Below are positions 1-8,236 of a DNA stretch of 64,000 nt, piece by piece. The DNA comes from Allofournierella sp. GTDB taxonomy: Bacteria > Bacillota > Clostridia > Oscillospirales > Ruminococcaceae. Position 1 is the stretch's first letter. Every line of letters begins with the position of its first letter. A model generated the notes under the pieces. It ran no database searches, had not been told where the DNA came from, and saw nothing but the letters and a program-made list of their open reading frames with translations. Where the stretch lies: contig JAHHRU010000001.1 of the NCBI GenBank assembly GCA_020025635.1, positions 62,001-126,000 of the forward strand, given 5' to 3'. A program made the position numbers and the translations under genes.

Positions 1-209
1 AGATACTCCATCGCCTCTTGCTGATCCTTTGCTGGCATTTTATCATGCTCTTCATAAAAGAGCGCCAAAGCGATCTGCCAGCGAATGAATTCCGGCTCAT
101 CCGGATCTTCAAGATGGTGCAAAATATCCAGGATGTCCCGGAAGTCCGCATTCAGCGAATATTCCCGGCCACCGATCACAGCAGTCGTGGGCAGCTCCCA
201 CGGGCTCAT
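1..209 (-). CDS. Phage Gp15-family protein (partial, runs off left edge)
   Basis: The frame opens with ATG at 209 (start MSPWELPTTAVIGGREYSLN) and is open to base 1. The pattern 'VxIGGREYxLNxDFRDxL' followed by an acidic stretch matches the Bacteriophage Gp15 family, which follows the tail chaperone and precedes the tape-measure gene in many Firmicute siphophages. Its ATG overlaps the stop of the upstream gene in an ATGA junction, so the two are translationally coupled. It probably serves as the second tail-assembly chaperone. Only about 69 residues are visible. Confidence 0.7.
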   Translation of the reverse strand, partial: MSPWELPTTAVIGGREYSLNADFRDILDILHHLEDPDEPEFIRWQIALALFYEEHDKMPAKDQQEAMEY

Positions 210-697
210 CTGGTTTTCGCCGCTGCCCGGCGCTGTGCGCGGTTTCCTTGAGCGGCAGTCACAGCGGCGGTGGTCTTTTCTTTCGTGCAGGCATTCACTC
301 CCTCTTCGATGATGGGGATCAGCGCATTCACGAAATTGGTAAGCACACGCTCCCCGTTCGCGCCTACTGCCATCACATTGACTCCGGCCAGGATATGGTC
401 GAAATCATTCCCCGGAAATACCCAGACCAGTACGTCCTTCGCGCGCCGATCCGCATTCGTGAGCAGGCGTACCGTCATTTCACCGGCCTTGGCCAGCTCC
501 TGTTTCGTCGCCGACTCAGAAGCCTGCGGAATGGTTTTCCCCTGCTCCACCAGTTCTTTTTCGATGGCCAGAAGCTTTTCCTGTGCATCGAAAAAGCGGG
601 CGTACAGATTGGGGTCGCTGGGGTTCATCCTCAGCATCTCACCGCCATTTACCTGGTATTCCTTGACACCACTATCAAAAATAATTGCTTGTGCCAT
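206..697 (-). CDS. Putative phage tail assembly chaperone
   Basis: This 163-residue protein sits between the tail-tube gene and the Gp15-family gene, the usual place of the tail assembly chaperone. It is largely helical, begins with a short beta region (MAQAIIFDSGVKEYQVNG), and ends in a basic tail 'NRAQRRAAAKTR', which is typical of this family. Its stop overlaps the next ATG. The assignment rests mainly on position and the basic C-terminus. A programmed frameshift, common at this step in other phages, is not needed here because the next gene has its own ATG. Confidence 0.6.
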   Translation of the reverse strand: MAQAIIFDSGVKEYQVNGGEMLRMNPSDPNLYARFFDAQEKLLAIEKELVEQGKTIPQASESATKQELAKAGEMTVRLLTNADRRAKDVLVWVFPGNDFDHILAGVNVMAVGANGERVLTNFVNALIPIIEEGVNACTKEKTTAAVTAAQGNRAQRRAAAKTR

Positions 698-727
698 TTA
701 ATCCTCCTTTGCTTTGTCCGGGCCGTA

Positions 728-1207
728 TCAGGCCGGGGTAAATGTTTTTTTGACCGGATCAAAGGTGCCTTTGGTCTTCACTCCGGTATAGTGCAGAGTG
801 AAGGGGATCTGGTAGCCGGTGGTATCTCCGCCGTAGCTGGTCACCTCGATATATACCTCTTCCTTAATGGCCGGGTATGCGCCGCTCTGGTCTGCTTCCC
901 AAAGCTTCACCTCAACCATATCCGCTTTCAGCGCATCCAGGACAAGGCTCTCATCAATGATCTTCTGCAGTCGAGCGAAAAGCTTAGATTCCTTCTCAGC
1001 GTAGAAAGGCTCCACCTCACCGGTCTTTTCGTAGCCGCTGATCAAGACACTGGTTTCACCCAAGATGTTCTTCTTGGTTTCGACTTCCGCAGAAAGCTCC
1101 GGGCTGTACTCTTCCAGATCTTTTCCCAGGCGCTCGTATTCTGCGGTTGCACCGCCTTCTGCGGAATTGATAAAATGGGCCAGCCATTTGCGCTCAATTT
1201 TTGCCAT
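728..1207 (-). CDS. Phage major tail tube protein
   Basis: The 159-residue product resembles the Firmicute siphophage tail tube family. It has an N-terminal MAKIERKWLAHFIN segment, a central 'ETKKNILGETSVLISGYEKTGEVEPFYAE' type region (seen around residues 45-75), and an ending in which beta strands are followed by 'GTFDPVKKTFTPA'. That last segment is a hallmark of these tail proteins. It lies just downstream of the head-tail connector set and upstream of the tail chaperones, as expected for the protein that polymerises into the tail tube. Confidence 0.85.
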   Translation of the reverse strand: MAKIERKWLAHFINSAEGGATAEYERLGKDLEEYSPELSAEVETKKNILGETSVLISGYEKTGEVEPFYAEKESKLFARLQKIIDESLVLDALKADMVEVKLWEADQSGAYPAIKEEVYIEVTSYGGDTTGYQIPFTLHYTGVKTKGTFDPVKKTFTPA

Positions 1208-1216
1208 ATTTTCACC

Positions 1217-1657
1217 TCATTCATAGTGCATTTTGAAGGCGGCCTGCAACTGGATCATGTACATTGCCAAGCCCTCTTCGTCTGCTTCGTAAAGCGCACC
1301 GTTTTGGGCGCTTACAGTTTCTTTTTCCATGTCGATATTGCCGAAGGCAGGGGTCCTGTGGGTCACGCTCTGAGTCTGCACCCATCGCTGGAAGTCCATG
1401 ACCCAGTCTGCATTGATCTGAGCGCCCACATCGTCCCCAGGGGACTTGGGCAGCACCAGGTACAGCGCAAAATTGTACTGGTTCTGCACCGTTACTTCGC
1501 CCCACAGGTTTTCTGCCCTTCCAATCTCCTCCAGGCCTGCCGGAAAAACGCCAAAGCAGCCGGGCAGCTGATCGGTATAGTCCACCCGCATCTCACCCAG
1601 CTGGTCATATCCGGGATAAGTCTGGATCCATTCCTTGAGCTTATCCAGATCACTCAT
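1217..1657 (-). CDS. Phage minor capsid / tail terminator protein
   Basis: This 146-residue protein starts MSDLDKLKEWIQTYPGYDQL and contains the pattern 'FGVFPAGLEEIGRAENLWG', seen in minor capsid proteins of Firmicute siphophages that act as tail terminators. It overlaps the gene before it by four bases. Placed directly before the tail-tube gene, it probably caps the tail tube at the head-proximal end. Confidence 0.7.
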   Translation of the reverse strand: MSDLDKLKEWIQTYPGYDQLGEMRVDYTDQLPGCFGVFPAGLEEIGRAENLWGEVTVQNQYNFALYLVLPKSPGDDVGAQINADWVMDFQRWVQTQSVTHRTPAFGNIDMEKETVSAQNGALYEADEEGLAMYMIQLQAAFKMHYE

Positions 1658-2154
1658 TTTTTACCGCCGCCTTTCAAATCGATATACCGCTGCACATCCG
1701 CCGCCAGAGCTTTTCCTTCGGCCGCTTTCAGCCTGCGGTCCCAATAAGGACCGGCCAGGGGATTTTTGGTCTTGTTGTACTCCAGCGGCCGGGTGGTCGC
1801 TTTAAGGGTGGTACCCTTGCGGTATCGTGGACCAACGCCGGGGATGATTGCAGGGCCTTTGCCGGTTTTGCTGTTCACCATTACCTTGCCTCGATAAAGG
1901 TACTGCGCATAGGGCGTATTGGTAATGATAAAAGGCTTGCGTACATTGGTTTGGGCAATGGTCACCTTGATGGTCATGCCGGTTTTAAACGGCATGTACT
2001 TCACAATGCGGCGCAGCACATTTTGGGTGTGAAATATTTGCACATCACCGCCGGGATCAAGGCCTTTGTCCTTAATAATCTGCTCAACACTGTGCATCTC
2101 GAGCTCTGCCACCGTGCCATCCGGCAAGCGGAAGAGCTGCTGTTTTTTACTCAT
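1654..2154 (-). CDS. Phage minor capsid protein (head-tail joining)
   Basis: The 166-residue protein has 'KYMPFKTGMTIKVTI' and 'TPYAQYLYRGKVMVNSKTGKGP' segments. This 'PFKTGxL...YARyLYyGkvm' pattern defines the Firmicute minor capsid protein (Minor_capsid_2 / HK97 gp10-like) involved in head completion or tail joining. The C-terminus is basic and helical. Coupled overlaps with both neighbours indicate one operon for the head-tail interface proteins. Confidence 0.75.
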   Translation of the reverse strand: MSKKQQLFRLPDGTVAELEMHSVEQIIKDKGLDPGGDVQIFHTQNVLRRIVKYMPFKTGMTIKVTIAQTNVRKPFIITNTPYAQYLYRGKVMVNSKTGKGPAIIPGVGPRYRKGTTLKATTRPLEYNKTKNPLAGPYWDRRLKAAEGKALAADVQRYIDLKGGGKK

Positions 2155-2594
2155 CCGCCAACCTCGACATGGGTAACACGCTGCTGCCAGTATTTGGGGT
2201 CAACATCCTGGACGATCACCAGCCCGCTGACCTTTGCCGGCAGCAGCGCTGCCCACTCTTCTCGAGTTTTGATTTCCGGGCCGACACCGAGCACCACCTT
2301 GTCTTTTGCTGCAATGGTAAAACAGCCGGAGCGGCTCTGCGCAGCATCGTATTCCTGTGGCGGCATCCACCACGGGCGGCCGTCCCAGCCTGAGGGTAGC
2401 ACCAGCAGAAAGCTGCTTGCTTCTCGGCTGCCGGTCTTATCCACCGTCTGCACCTTTTTCCAATCAAAAAATGCACCACAGAAGACGGTGCGGGTGCAGC
2501 AAAATGCCGCACCCGCACCGATTTGATGATAGATGGTAACCGTTTGGTCGCAAAGACTGTAATCCACAGGCGGCCCCCGCCGCACTCTCAGCAT
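2151..2594 (-). CDS. Phage head-tail connector protein, function unassigned
   Basis: The open frame extends upstream to 2801, but the start is most likely ATG at 2594 (MLRVRRGPPVDYSLCDQTVT), two bases after the stop of the preceding gene; the upstream part is antisense-like and overlaps that gene fully. The 147-residue product is beta-rich and contains tryptophan-rich 'GWDGRPWWMPPQEYDA'. I do not recognise a named family with certainty. Its place between a connector and a minor capsid protein fits a small head-completion protein. Confidence 0.7.
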   Translation of the reverse strand: MLRVRRGPPVDYSLCDQTVTIYHQIGAGAAFCCTRTVFCGAFFDWKKVQTVDKTGSREASSFLLVLPSGWDGRPWWMPPQEYDAAQSRSGCFTIAAKDKVVLGVGPEIKTREEWAALLPAKVSGLVIVQDVDPKYWQQRVTHVEVGG

Positions 2595-2595
2595 A

Positions 2596-2952
2596 TCAGT
2601 CCACCCCCCGATAGATTTCCAAATACAGCCGGGCACAGCGGTACAGTTCCCTTTCCTGCGCCGCCGGGGACATGTCCACCTGGGTGGTTTGCGCACTGCT
2701 GGACACGCTGCCGATGTGGATGCTGCCCCCCAGCGCTCCGCTTTGCACCTGCTGGAAATAATAGAGCGCGTCTGCCATAGCGCACAGGGCCATGGATTCA
2801 CTGTCCGGAGCCGGTGCGGTCACGGTATAGATGCGCCGATACCGCGCCAGCTGGGCCTGTGCCTGCTGCATAAGCGGCACGAATTCTCCTTCCGGGATGC
2901 TGTCGCCCAGGTAAACTGTCACATAAAACGCATAATCCATCCTGCCCGGCAC
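2596..2952 (-). CDS. Phage head-tail adaptor (gp6/gp15-like connector)
   Basis: A 118-residue helical protein with 'DSIPEGEFVPLMQQAQAQLARYRRI' near the N-terminus and 'LYRCARLYLEIYRGVD' at the end. This layout (short N-terminal helix, long helices, acidic end) matches the small head-tail connector proteins encoded just after the major capsid gene. MPGRMDYAFYV could instead start at the second Met (2940). Function is inferred from position and helix pattern. Confidence 0.65.
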   Translation of the reverse strand: MPGRMDYAFYVTVYLGDSIPEGEFVPLMQQAQAQLARYRRIYTVTAPAPDSESMALCAMADALYYFQQVQSGALGGSIHIGSVSSSAQTTQVDMSPAAQERELYRCARLYLEIYRGVD

Positions 2953-2957
2953 CTTCC

Positions 2958-3104
2958 TTACGCCTTCTTTTCCTTCTTGGATGCAGCAGGCTTTTCCTCG
3001 CTCTCCGCAGCGGGAGGCTGGGGCTCCTGCTCAACCGGCTCAAACACCAAGCCGATCACACCGTCCTCGTTGGGCTCGGTGTACCGCTTCTCGATATATT
3101 CCAT
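2958..3104 (-). CDS. Small phage protein between capsid and connector genes
   Basis: A 48-residue frame starts at ATG 3104, eight bases after a strong AAGGAGGAG ribosome site. The first half (MEYIEKRYTEPNEDGVIGLV) may be folded. The second half is a disordered run rich in Pro, Glu, Ala and Lys, ending KKEKKA. Genes of this size and composition often follow the major capsid gene in Firmicute phages. No function is known to me. Confidence 0.65.
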   Translation of the reverse strand: MEYIEKRYTEPNEDGVIGLVFEPVEQEPQPPAAESEEKPAASKKEKKA

Positions 3105-3116
3105 GGTCTCTCCTCC

Positions 3117-3980
3117 TTAACCGGCCGCCTTGTGGCTTACATAAACGCCGGCAGTCTTGTTCTTGTACACCTGGGCAATGCCCACATTGCGGTATCCGAA
3201 CTTCCAGGCATCCGCATCCTGGTTCTGTTCCGGGGAGATGATCTTGGGAGCCACATGCTTCTCGTACTGGATCAGGGCATCCTTGTGAACCACCATGAAG
3301 TTCAGATCCGCACCGGTGCTGGGCGTTTTCTTGAAGCCGCCGGCACCATCGGCCTCCTGCTGAATCGCGGTATAAAAGCGGGTCTGCGGCACCTTGGTGA
3401 TGGAAGCGAAGCTTTCCAGCACTTCACGGCTCTTGGTGGTATCCAGATCGGAAATCATACCGTACAGGGTGGGAGTGATGAACAGGTGGCGGTTTTCCAT
3501 GGGCACCTCAGCCTCGTCCATGGCGGTGGTGGCCACGCGCAGCGCTGCCAGCACCTGGGTGCCGTCCGCCAAAGTCTCCTCTTTTTTGGTAATACCGTCC
3601 GCTGCGCAGTAAGCTGCAAAGCGGAAGGCATCCAACTCGGGCACCACCTTGGTACGAATGAATTCACCGGCCAGGCGGCCAAAGGCAATACCGGCAGTTT
3701 CCTGGTCATCCATAGTATCGACCGTAAACATACGGCCACGGTCAAAGTTGCACTTGACTGTCTCGTTGGTCAGGGTCACATCACCAGCCACATAGCCGCT
3801 GTTGCGGGAGTAGTTTGCCAGGCCCTGCATATCCAGCATAGGGATGATCAGCTCGTTTGCATTGGCACCCTGCTGTGCCAAATCGGCGGCACCGTCCAGC
3901 TTGGCAGTGAGGGATGCATTTTTGTAAACCTCATCCAGCAGAGGGACGAAGTTCTTTGCCAGTGTGATATTGTTTGCCAT
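3117..3980 (-). CDS. Phage major capsid protein
   Basis: This 287-residue protein begins MANNITLAKNFVPLLDEVYK, a typical start of HK97-fold major capsid proteins in siphophages that use a separate scaffold. Further on are 'FDRGRMFTVDTMDDQET' and 'FITPTLYGMI', both characteristic of this group. It lies directly after the scaffold gene and before the connector genes, and it has no N-terminal delta domain, consistent with the separate scaffold. Confidence 0.92.
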   Translation of the reverse strand: MANNITLAKNFVPLLDEVYKNASLTAKLDGAADLAQQGANANELIIPMLDMQGLANYSRNSGYVAGDVTLTNETVKCNFDRGRMFTVDTMDDQETAGIAFGRLAGEFIRTKVVPELDAFRFAAYCAADGITKKEETLADGTQVLAALRVATTAMDEAEVPMENRHLFITPTLYGMISDLDTTKSREVLESFASITKVPQTRFYTAIQQEADGAGGFKKTPSTGADLNFMVVHKDALIQYEKHVAPKIISPEQNQDADAWKFGYRNVGIAQVYKNKTAGVYVSHKAAG

Positions 3981-4001
3981 AAATCAAAACCTCTTTCCTT
4001 T

Positions 4002-4559
4002 TCATTTGTCATTGCTCAGGCCCATGGCAGAGCGCAGAGCAGCATTCTGATCAGAGCTTGCGCCCTGAGTACCGGTACCGCCGGCATAGGGCGGCGGGGT
4101 GCTGCCATCGTCGAAAAGATAGCCGCTGTCTTTAGCCAGCTGATCCAGAGCCTCATCGATGTCCGCCTGCTGATTCTTGGAAGCTCTCAGGCTGTCCATA
4201 TCCAGCAGGGCCTTGACTGCCTTAACGCTGCGGCCGTGCTTTGCGCTGATGGCGCCATCCAGCAGAGCGTTGAAATCACGGTCAGCCAACTCGGCAGCGT
4301 GCTCGCTTTCCTTGGTGGCCAGTGTGTTGGTCAGCGTGGTAATCTGGTTCTTCAAGTCGTTGACGTCCACATCCTTGAAAGCCTCCAGACTCTCTCGGGC
4401 GATGCTCAGATCGCTCTGCGCATGCTGCAGCTTATCGGTCTGTTTCTGGTAATCGGCGATGGTCTTGTAGTTCTCGGCAAACTGCTTATCAAAGTCTGCC
4501 TGCTTGTCCTCGGGGATCTGGATGCCCAGACCGGCGAAGATCTCGGTGATGTTCTTCAT
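4002..4559 (-). CDS. Phage capsid scaffolding protein (GP20-type)
   Basis: The best start is ATG 4559 (MKNITEIFAGLG), preceded by an AGGAGG-like site; the frame upstream of it is not coding-like. The 185-residue protein has the family's 'LGIxIPEDKxxDFDKxFxENYK' opening. A long coiled coil follows at about residues 30-110. The C-terminus is Gly/Pro-rich and disordered. Such proteins guide procapsid assembly and are then released. The major capsid gene follows 21 bases downstream. Confidence 0.87.
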   Translation of the reverse strand: MKNITEIFAGLGIQIPEDKQADFDKQFAENYKTIADYQKQTDKLQHAQSDLSIARESLEAFKDVDVNDLKNQITTLTNTLATKESEHAAELADRDFNALLDGAISAKHGRSVKAVKALLDMDSLRASKNQQADIDEALDQLAKDSGYLFDDGSTPPPYAGGTGTQGASSDQNAALRSAMGLSNDK

Positions 4560-4644
4560 GCAAAATCCTCCTGAAATCATTTGTATACCGGGCTTTCCCC
4601 GGTTTGGATTTGCCCCTGTTATACGCCGGGGCCGCGTAAGGGTA

Positions 4645-4670
4645 TGAAAAAAGCAGCCCTGCGGCTGCTT
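4645..4670 (-). terminator. Intrinsic terminator before the scaffold gene
   Basis: Read on the minus strand, an AGCAGCC/GGCTGCT stem with a four-base loop is followed by six or more T residues. It lies between the small gene ending at 4718 and the scaffold gene. It could reduce read-through from MuF and its downstream small genes into the capsid genes. Confidence 0.7.
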
Positions 4671-4717
4671 CATCATCGAATTGACTGCGCTTTACCCCGC
4701 GCCGGGAGATATGCGGA

Positions 4718-4993
4718 TCACCTCCTTTCAGGAGTCGGCGATAAATCGTACAAATTGATGTGTTCAGTCTCAGCACGAATTTCCAGCGCATGGAGATATT
4801 CGTACATTGCCCGCTGCTGAGCCTCCAGAACGCTGCGCTTGCTGGAAACCTTGTACGGCAGCGTTCCAGCTTTAAGTTTGACAATTGTGCGATGCAGATT
4901 TTCGTATCTCGTCTTGGTCTGCCAGTATTCCGCCTTGAAGCGCTGCTTGTAGTCAAAGCTGTTCATCAGATCTACAGTGTCGCTCAGATCCAT
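4718..4993 (-). CDS. crAss001_48-related small phage protein
   Basis: A 91-residue helical protein with 'DLMNSFDYKQRFKAEYWQTK' and 'QQRAMYEYLHALEIRAETEHI'. The combination of a DYKxRFxAEYxQxxxR motif and a C-terminal helix ending 'YLxxLExRAExE' is widespread in phages of gut Firmicutes and is annotated as crAss001_48-related. Its function is unknown. A good ribosome site (AAGGAAGGAT) precedes the ATG. Confidence 0.7.
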   Translation of the reverse strand: MDLSDTVDLMNSFDYKQRFKAEYWQTKTRYENLHRTIVKLKAGTLPYKVSSKRSVLEAQQRAMYEYLHALEIRAETEHINLYDLSPTPERR

Positions 4994-5026
4994 CTTTGAT
5001 CCTTCCTTTCTCCCGTAAAATGAGTA

Positions 5027-5055
5027 TAAAAAAGGCCCGCCGCCCGGGTGGGCGG
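5027..5055 (-). terminator. Probable terminator after the immunity-like gene
   Basis: On the minus strand a GC-rich hairpin (GCCCACC / GGCGGGC, one mismatch) is followed by CTTTTTTAT. It lies about 45 bases beyond the stop of the gene at 5101-5355 and would close the TerS to MuF to immunity transcript. Confidence 0.5.
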
Positions 5056-5100
5056 TGAGCTGTTCATGATCGTCTTGATTGCCAATAATTAAATACAGCC

Positions 5101-5355
5101 TTAGAAATCCGTGGCTACTATATCCGCCGCAATTTCAGAAAGATTGTGTCCCATGACAAAAGCAGTCGAAAACACATCATCAATAGTCTCTACGACTTCC
5201 TCATGGCCATCAAAAAAAAGCATAAAATGATTCTTCCCCTCAGAAAAGAAGGGATCCACATTCCCCATTTTGCCGTTGTATTCAAATCCGAACAATGTAG
5301 CATTATCAAGGATCGTTTCTTTTATCATTTTTTTCATGGTTGATGATGTCATCAT
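5101..5355 (-). CDS. Putative immunity protein for the MuF C-terminal toxin domain
   Basis: An 84-residue acidic protein. From MKKMIKET (alternative start at 5337) it has the pattern 'FGFEYNGKMGNVDPFFSEGKN' then 'FMLFFDGHEEVVETIDDVF', and it ends in a helix 'LSEIAADIVATDF'. Small proteins with an 'NVDPYY...LFFDG...V' core are commonly found beside polymorphic-toxin genes in Firmicutes. The reading frame begins inside the end of the MuF gene (50-base overlap), which is the classic toxin-immunity arrangement. It is more AT-rich than the structural genes. The immunity role is inferred from context and family resemblance. Confidence 0.6.
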   Translation of the reverse strand: MMTSSTMKKMIKETILDNATLFGFEYNGKMGNVDPFFSEGKNHFMLFFDGHEEVVETIDDVFSTAFVMGHNLSEIAADIVATDF

Positions 5356-6823
5356 TTTCCACCCTTTCCTGAGTTGTTAGCTCTCTTGCTTCTATGTGAA
5401 TAGGGTGTCCATTTTCGTCCCATTCATAATCATGCGCATGCTCCCCATTGATTCCCATTGCTTCCTCTTTTTTATGACCGTGGCCATTATTACTTATTTG
5501 CTTGGTTTGCTTTCCTTCTGAATCGTAATAATTCCGATCAATTCCACCCTTAGCATTTACTTTTTGGGTTATTCCGTTGGCCGGGCCTCTTACAGTACTT
5601 TTCTTTACCTTGATTATGAGTTGTCCGACTGCATTTGTCAACGTCTGCTCTCTATATATTTCGGCTGCTTCCTTCGCCTGCTTCGGTCCAAACCCAGCTA
5701 CCCATGCGCGGTCATCTTGCAAGGGCAGCCCGGCCGCCTTGCTGAATGCCTTGTAATGCTGGCTGAGCATTTGCAGCCGGATCTGGGCGGTCTGCTCACG
5801 GAGAGCATCCCCGGTACTGCGTGAAACAAGAATACGATTTTTCTGCACCTGCATGGCACACTCGATCTGGCGCTGCTTCTGGGTGGCCTCATAGCCGGTG
5901 TAGTGCTTGCCCTCATATGTAATTCCCTTGGCGTTCTCCTCTTGGAAGGCCCGCAACTGCTCCTCTGTATACTGAGGGCTGTTGATGCCCAGAAGGATGG
6001 GCATCTTAACGTGGCCGCAGTTGAGCGTTCCAATACGACGGACCAGCCGGCTTTCCAGCTCTCTAAAGTCTTTATCCGAGTATTGGTGGCCCTGGATTGG
6101 CTCATGGTCCGGGGCGCTGTTTGCATGGGCGCTGATTTCCCAGCCATTGCAGCCCAGGGCATCATGGTTGGTCTGGGTGATTTGCTCATTCAAAAGGCCC
6201 ATGCCGCCCATCATATTGCGGCGGACGGCTGCTTCAAGACTTGTTGAGCGGCCGCTTGCGTAGTCGATTGTACGCACTCCGGCATCTGCCATCTTTGTGG
6301 TGGCCTGCCGGATGGCGGTCTCATAATCCGCTGCGCCGGTGAAGATCTGCTTGAAAGCAAAGTCCATGCTCTTCTGGTAGAACTGGTGAAGCGGCAGCAC
6401 CTTTCCGCCGGGTGCCATCATGCCCAATGTTTGGGTCAGGTTGGTAAAGTCCTGCTGAGCCAGCTTAATGGCGGCAGCCGCCATCTGCTCGATGTCTGCA
6501 CCGCTGGTCAGGCCCACCCGGACCTCATCATTCTGGCCGGACATCCGGGCCGCTTTTCGGAACAGCCGCCGGATCTCACGATTGGAAAAGCCCAGCTGCC
6601 GCTTCAAAAACTTTTTAAGTTCACGCTGACTTTCTCCCAAGACCTTGGCCCGATAGATCTCATAGGATGCTGTGGCCGTCATCTTGCCGGCCGGCTCACC
6701 TGCCAGCGCTCCCGCTGCAGCAATGCGTTCCGCCGCATCCTGTAAAAGCCAGTCATTGATAGGCCGGGCGATGGCTGAAAATGCTTCCCGCAGGCCGCTG
6801 ATCTGTTCCGGCTTCAGGGCCAT
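5306..6823 (-). CDS. Phage minor head protein (MuF/SPP1 gp7-like) with C-terminal toxin-like tail
   Basis: Residues 1 to about 400 are the minor head protein (Phage_min_cap2/MuF type). It follows the portal gene, is helical, and contains 'GLLNEQITQTNHDALGCNGWEIS' and 'RIGTLNCGHVKMPILLG' patterns of that family. The last ~100 residues (5306-5610) differ: 'GGIDRNYYDSEGKQTKQISNN', then HGHKK, GEHAHDYEWDENG, and ARELTTQERVENDDII. This Y/H-rich module is seen at the C-terminus of MuF and other polymorphic toxins. The DNA for this tail is more AT-rich than the rest of the gene. Its molecular target is unknown. A small immunity-like gene overlaps the 3' end. Confidence 0.82.
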   Translation of the reverse strand: MALKPEQISGLREAFSAIARPINDWLLQDAAERIAAAGALAGEPAGKMTATASYEIYRAKVLGESQRELKKFLKRQLGFSNREIRRLFRKAARMSGQNDEVRVGLTSGADIEQMAAAAIKLAQQDFTNLTQTLGMMAPGGKVLPLHQFYQKSMDFAFKQIFTGAADYETAIRQATTKMADAGVRTIDYASGRSTSLEAAVRRNMMGGMGLLNEQITQTNHDALGCNGWEISAHANSAPDHEPIQGHQYSDKDFRELESRLVRRIGTLNCGHVKMPILLGINSPQYTEEQLRAFQEENAKGITYEGKHYTGYEATQKQRQIECAMQVQKNRILVSRSTGDALREQTAQIRLQMLSQHYKAFSKAAGLPLQDDRAWVAGFGPKQAKEAAEIYREQTLTNAVGQLIIKVKKSTVRGPANGITQKVNAKGGIDRNYYDSEGKQTKQISNNGHGHKKEEAMGINGEHAHDYEWDENGHPIHIEARELTTQERVENDDIINHEKNDKRNDP

Positions 6824-6826
6824 AGC

Positions 6827-8236
6827 TTATTCCTCCCCGTCTCCAGTGCCGGGCCCCAGCAACTGCTCCATCTTCGGCATATATTTTTCACGGATCTGGG
6901 CAAGATCCTGCTCGGTTTCTCTGGGCAGATTGAATTTCTTGGCCAGAGGGTATTCCGGCCGGAGCATACCGGCTGCTGCCATCTCCATTTCCTCAGCAAG
7001 GTCTGCATCAGGGTCATACAACACTCCATTTCCCCATGCAATTGCCACATCTTTTTCAGGATCAAAAGCACCCGCCGGGCATATCCGATACATCTGCCCC
7101 AAAACAACACACAGGCGCAGAGCTTCCCGGTCAGCCTTTTCCCAGACTTCCCAAAGGTCTTGCACTGTAAGACTGTAATCTCCCTCACTGCTGGCCACTT
7201 CGGTGGCGGTGCGCTGCACATCTGCTGTCTCACACAAAAGGCCGCGCTTGATGCCCAAAACGCTTTCCACATTGCGCAGATATTCGTTTTTGCGGGCAAG
7301 AAAGCTGCCTTCGCGCAGCTGAGGCGCAAACTCCGTGATGCCCGTATTTTTGGAATCATCGTCAAGGCCAACAAAAAGGCCATCCGGTAGCATCTGCTTC
7401 CCGCCTTTCTTTTTGATCAGATCGGCCGAAACAAAAACCCGGAAGGCGCCGAGCTCAAATTCCTGATTGAGCTGATATTCATTGTGATTGATTCGGTGGA
7501 TCAGCTCCGCCGCCGGGGCGTAAATGCTTACCCCGTCCATGCTGCCATCCACCGTGTTCTCTGTGGGCATTCGCAAGCTGACCAGGCCTATGCTCCCCAC
7601 CGGCTGCGGGAAGGTATATTCCGGTAGCAGCTGAGCGTATTGGTCCAAGCTGCCCAAAGCCGCCGGGGTCCCCAGGCTTTTTTCATTCTGGCTATAGTAG
7701 AGCTTGTTAATGATCGTCAGATATCCATTCGCATCCACTGTGCGCCGCTCCAAGAGCGTGTAGAAGCCGCCCTGAGCAGCCGTCTGCGCGCTGGTGATCA
7801 TGTCAGTCACCTTGCCGCTAGGATCTCTGGCAAGGATCGCCGCAGCATCCCGCCGGACCACGCTCCACTGCATGCAGTCTTTGACCGGGATCGGTTTAAG
7901 CCAGCTTTCGCCGCCAATCATGGCAAGCTGCATGGCGCGCTTGCGTTGCTGGTCCAGCTCCTGCTGACACCGGGCCATGTATTCAGCCTTGGAGCCTTTC
8001 ACTGTGATCTGGGCTTCATATTCTCCAAAGCAGGCTTTTTGAAGCTTATTCACGACCGCTACTGGGAGCCTCTGGCAAGGATCCTCTTCATCAGCAGACT
8101 TTTCTGCATAGTAGAGCCGGAACCAGTCCTCAATGGCATTTTGCATGGCCGGGCTGGTACAGTCCCGGGCGCCAGGAAAAGCCTGGCTGTAATGATTCGT
8201 TTTCTGGCAGTTAAATAGCGCGCTCCACATCGCCAA
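6827..8236 (-). CDS. Phage portal protein
   Basis: The 469-residue protein has the size and position of an SPP1-type portal: downstream of TerL, upstream of MuF. The sequence is of the Firmicute portal family ('KLQKACFGEYEAQITVKG', a helical segment with 'GGESWLKPIPV', and a C-terminal tail 'LGPGTGDGEE'). The dodecameric portal forms the DNA entry and exit channel at one capsid vertex. The MuF gene starts three bases downstream. Confidence 0.87.
   Translation of the reverse strand: MAMWSALFNCQKTNHYSQAFPGARDCTSPAMQNAIEDWFRLYYAEKSADEEDPCQRLPVAVVNKLQKACFGEYEAQITVKGSKAEYMARCQQELDQQRKRAMQLAMIGGESWLKPIPVKDCMQWSVVRRDAAAILARDPSGKVTDMITSAQTAAQGGFYTLLERRTVDANGYLTIINKLYYSQNEKSLGTPAALGSLDQYAQLLPEYTFPQPVGSIGLVSLRMPTENTVDGSMDGVSIYAPAAELIHRINHNEYQLNQEFELGAFRVFVSADLIKKKGGKQMLPDGLFVGLDDDSKNTGITEFAPQLREGSFLARKNEYLRNVESVLGIKRGLLCETADVQRTATEVASSEGDYSLTVQDLWEVWEKADREALRLCVVLGQMYRICPAGAFDPEKDVAIAWGNGVLYDPDADLAEEMEMAAAGMLRPEYPLAKKFNLPRETEQDLAQIREKYMPKMEQLLGPGTGDGEE

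Noticed and set aside
206..215. Programmed ribosomal frameshift between the two tail chaperone genes
   Set aside because: The second gene has its own ATG in an ATGA overlap and no slippery run is visible at the junction.
248..1747. A 499-codon plus-strand open frame over the phage tail genes
   Set aside because: It is antisense to four tightly packed tail and head-joining genes with family matches; composition is that of a shadow frame.
2595..2801. Upstream extension of the connector gene at 2151
   Set aside because: It lies wholly inside the preceding connector gene in another frame; ATG 2594 follows that gene's stop by two bases.
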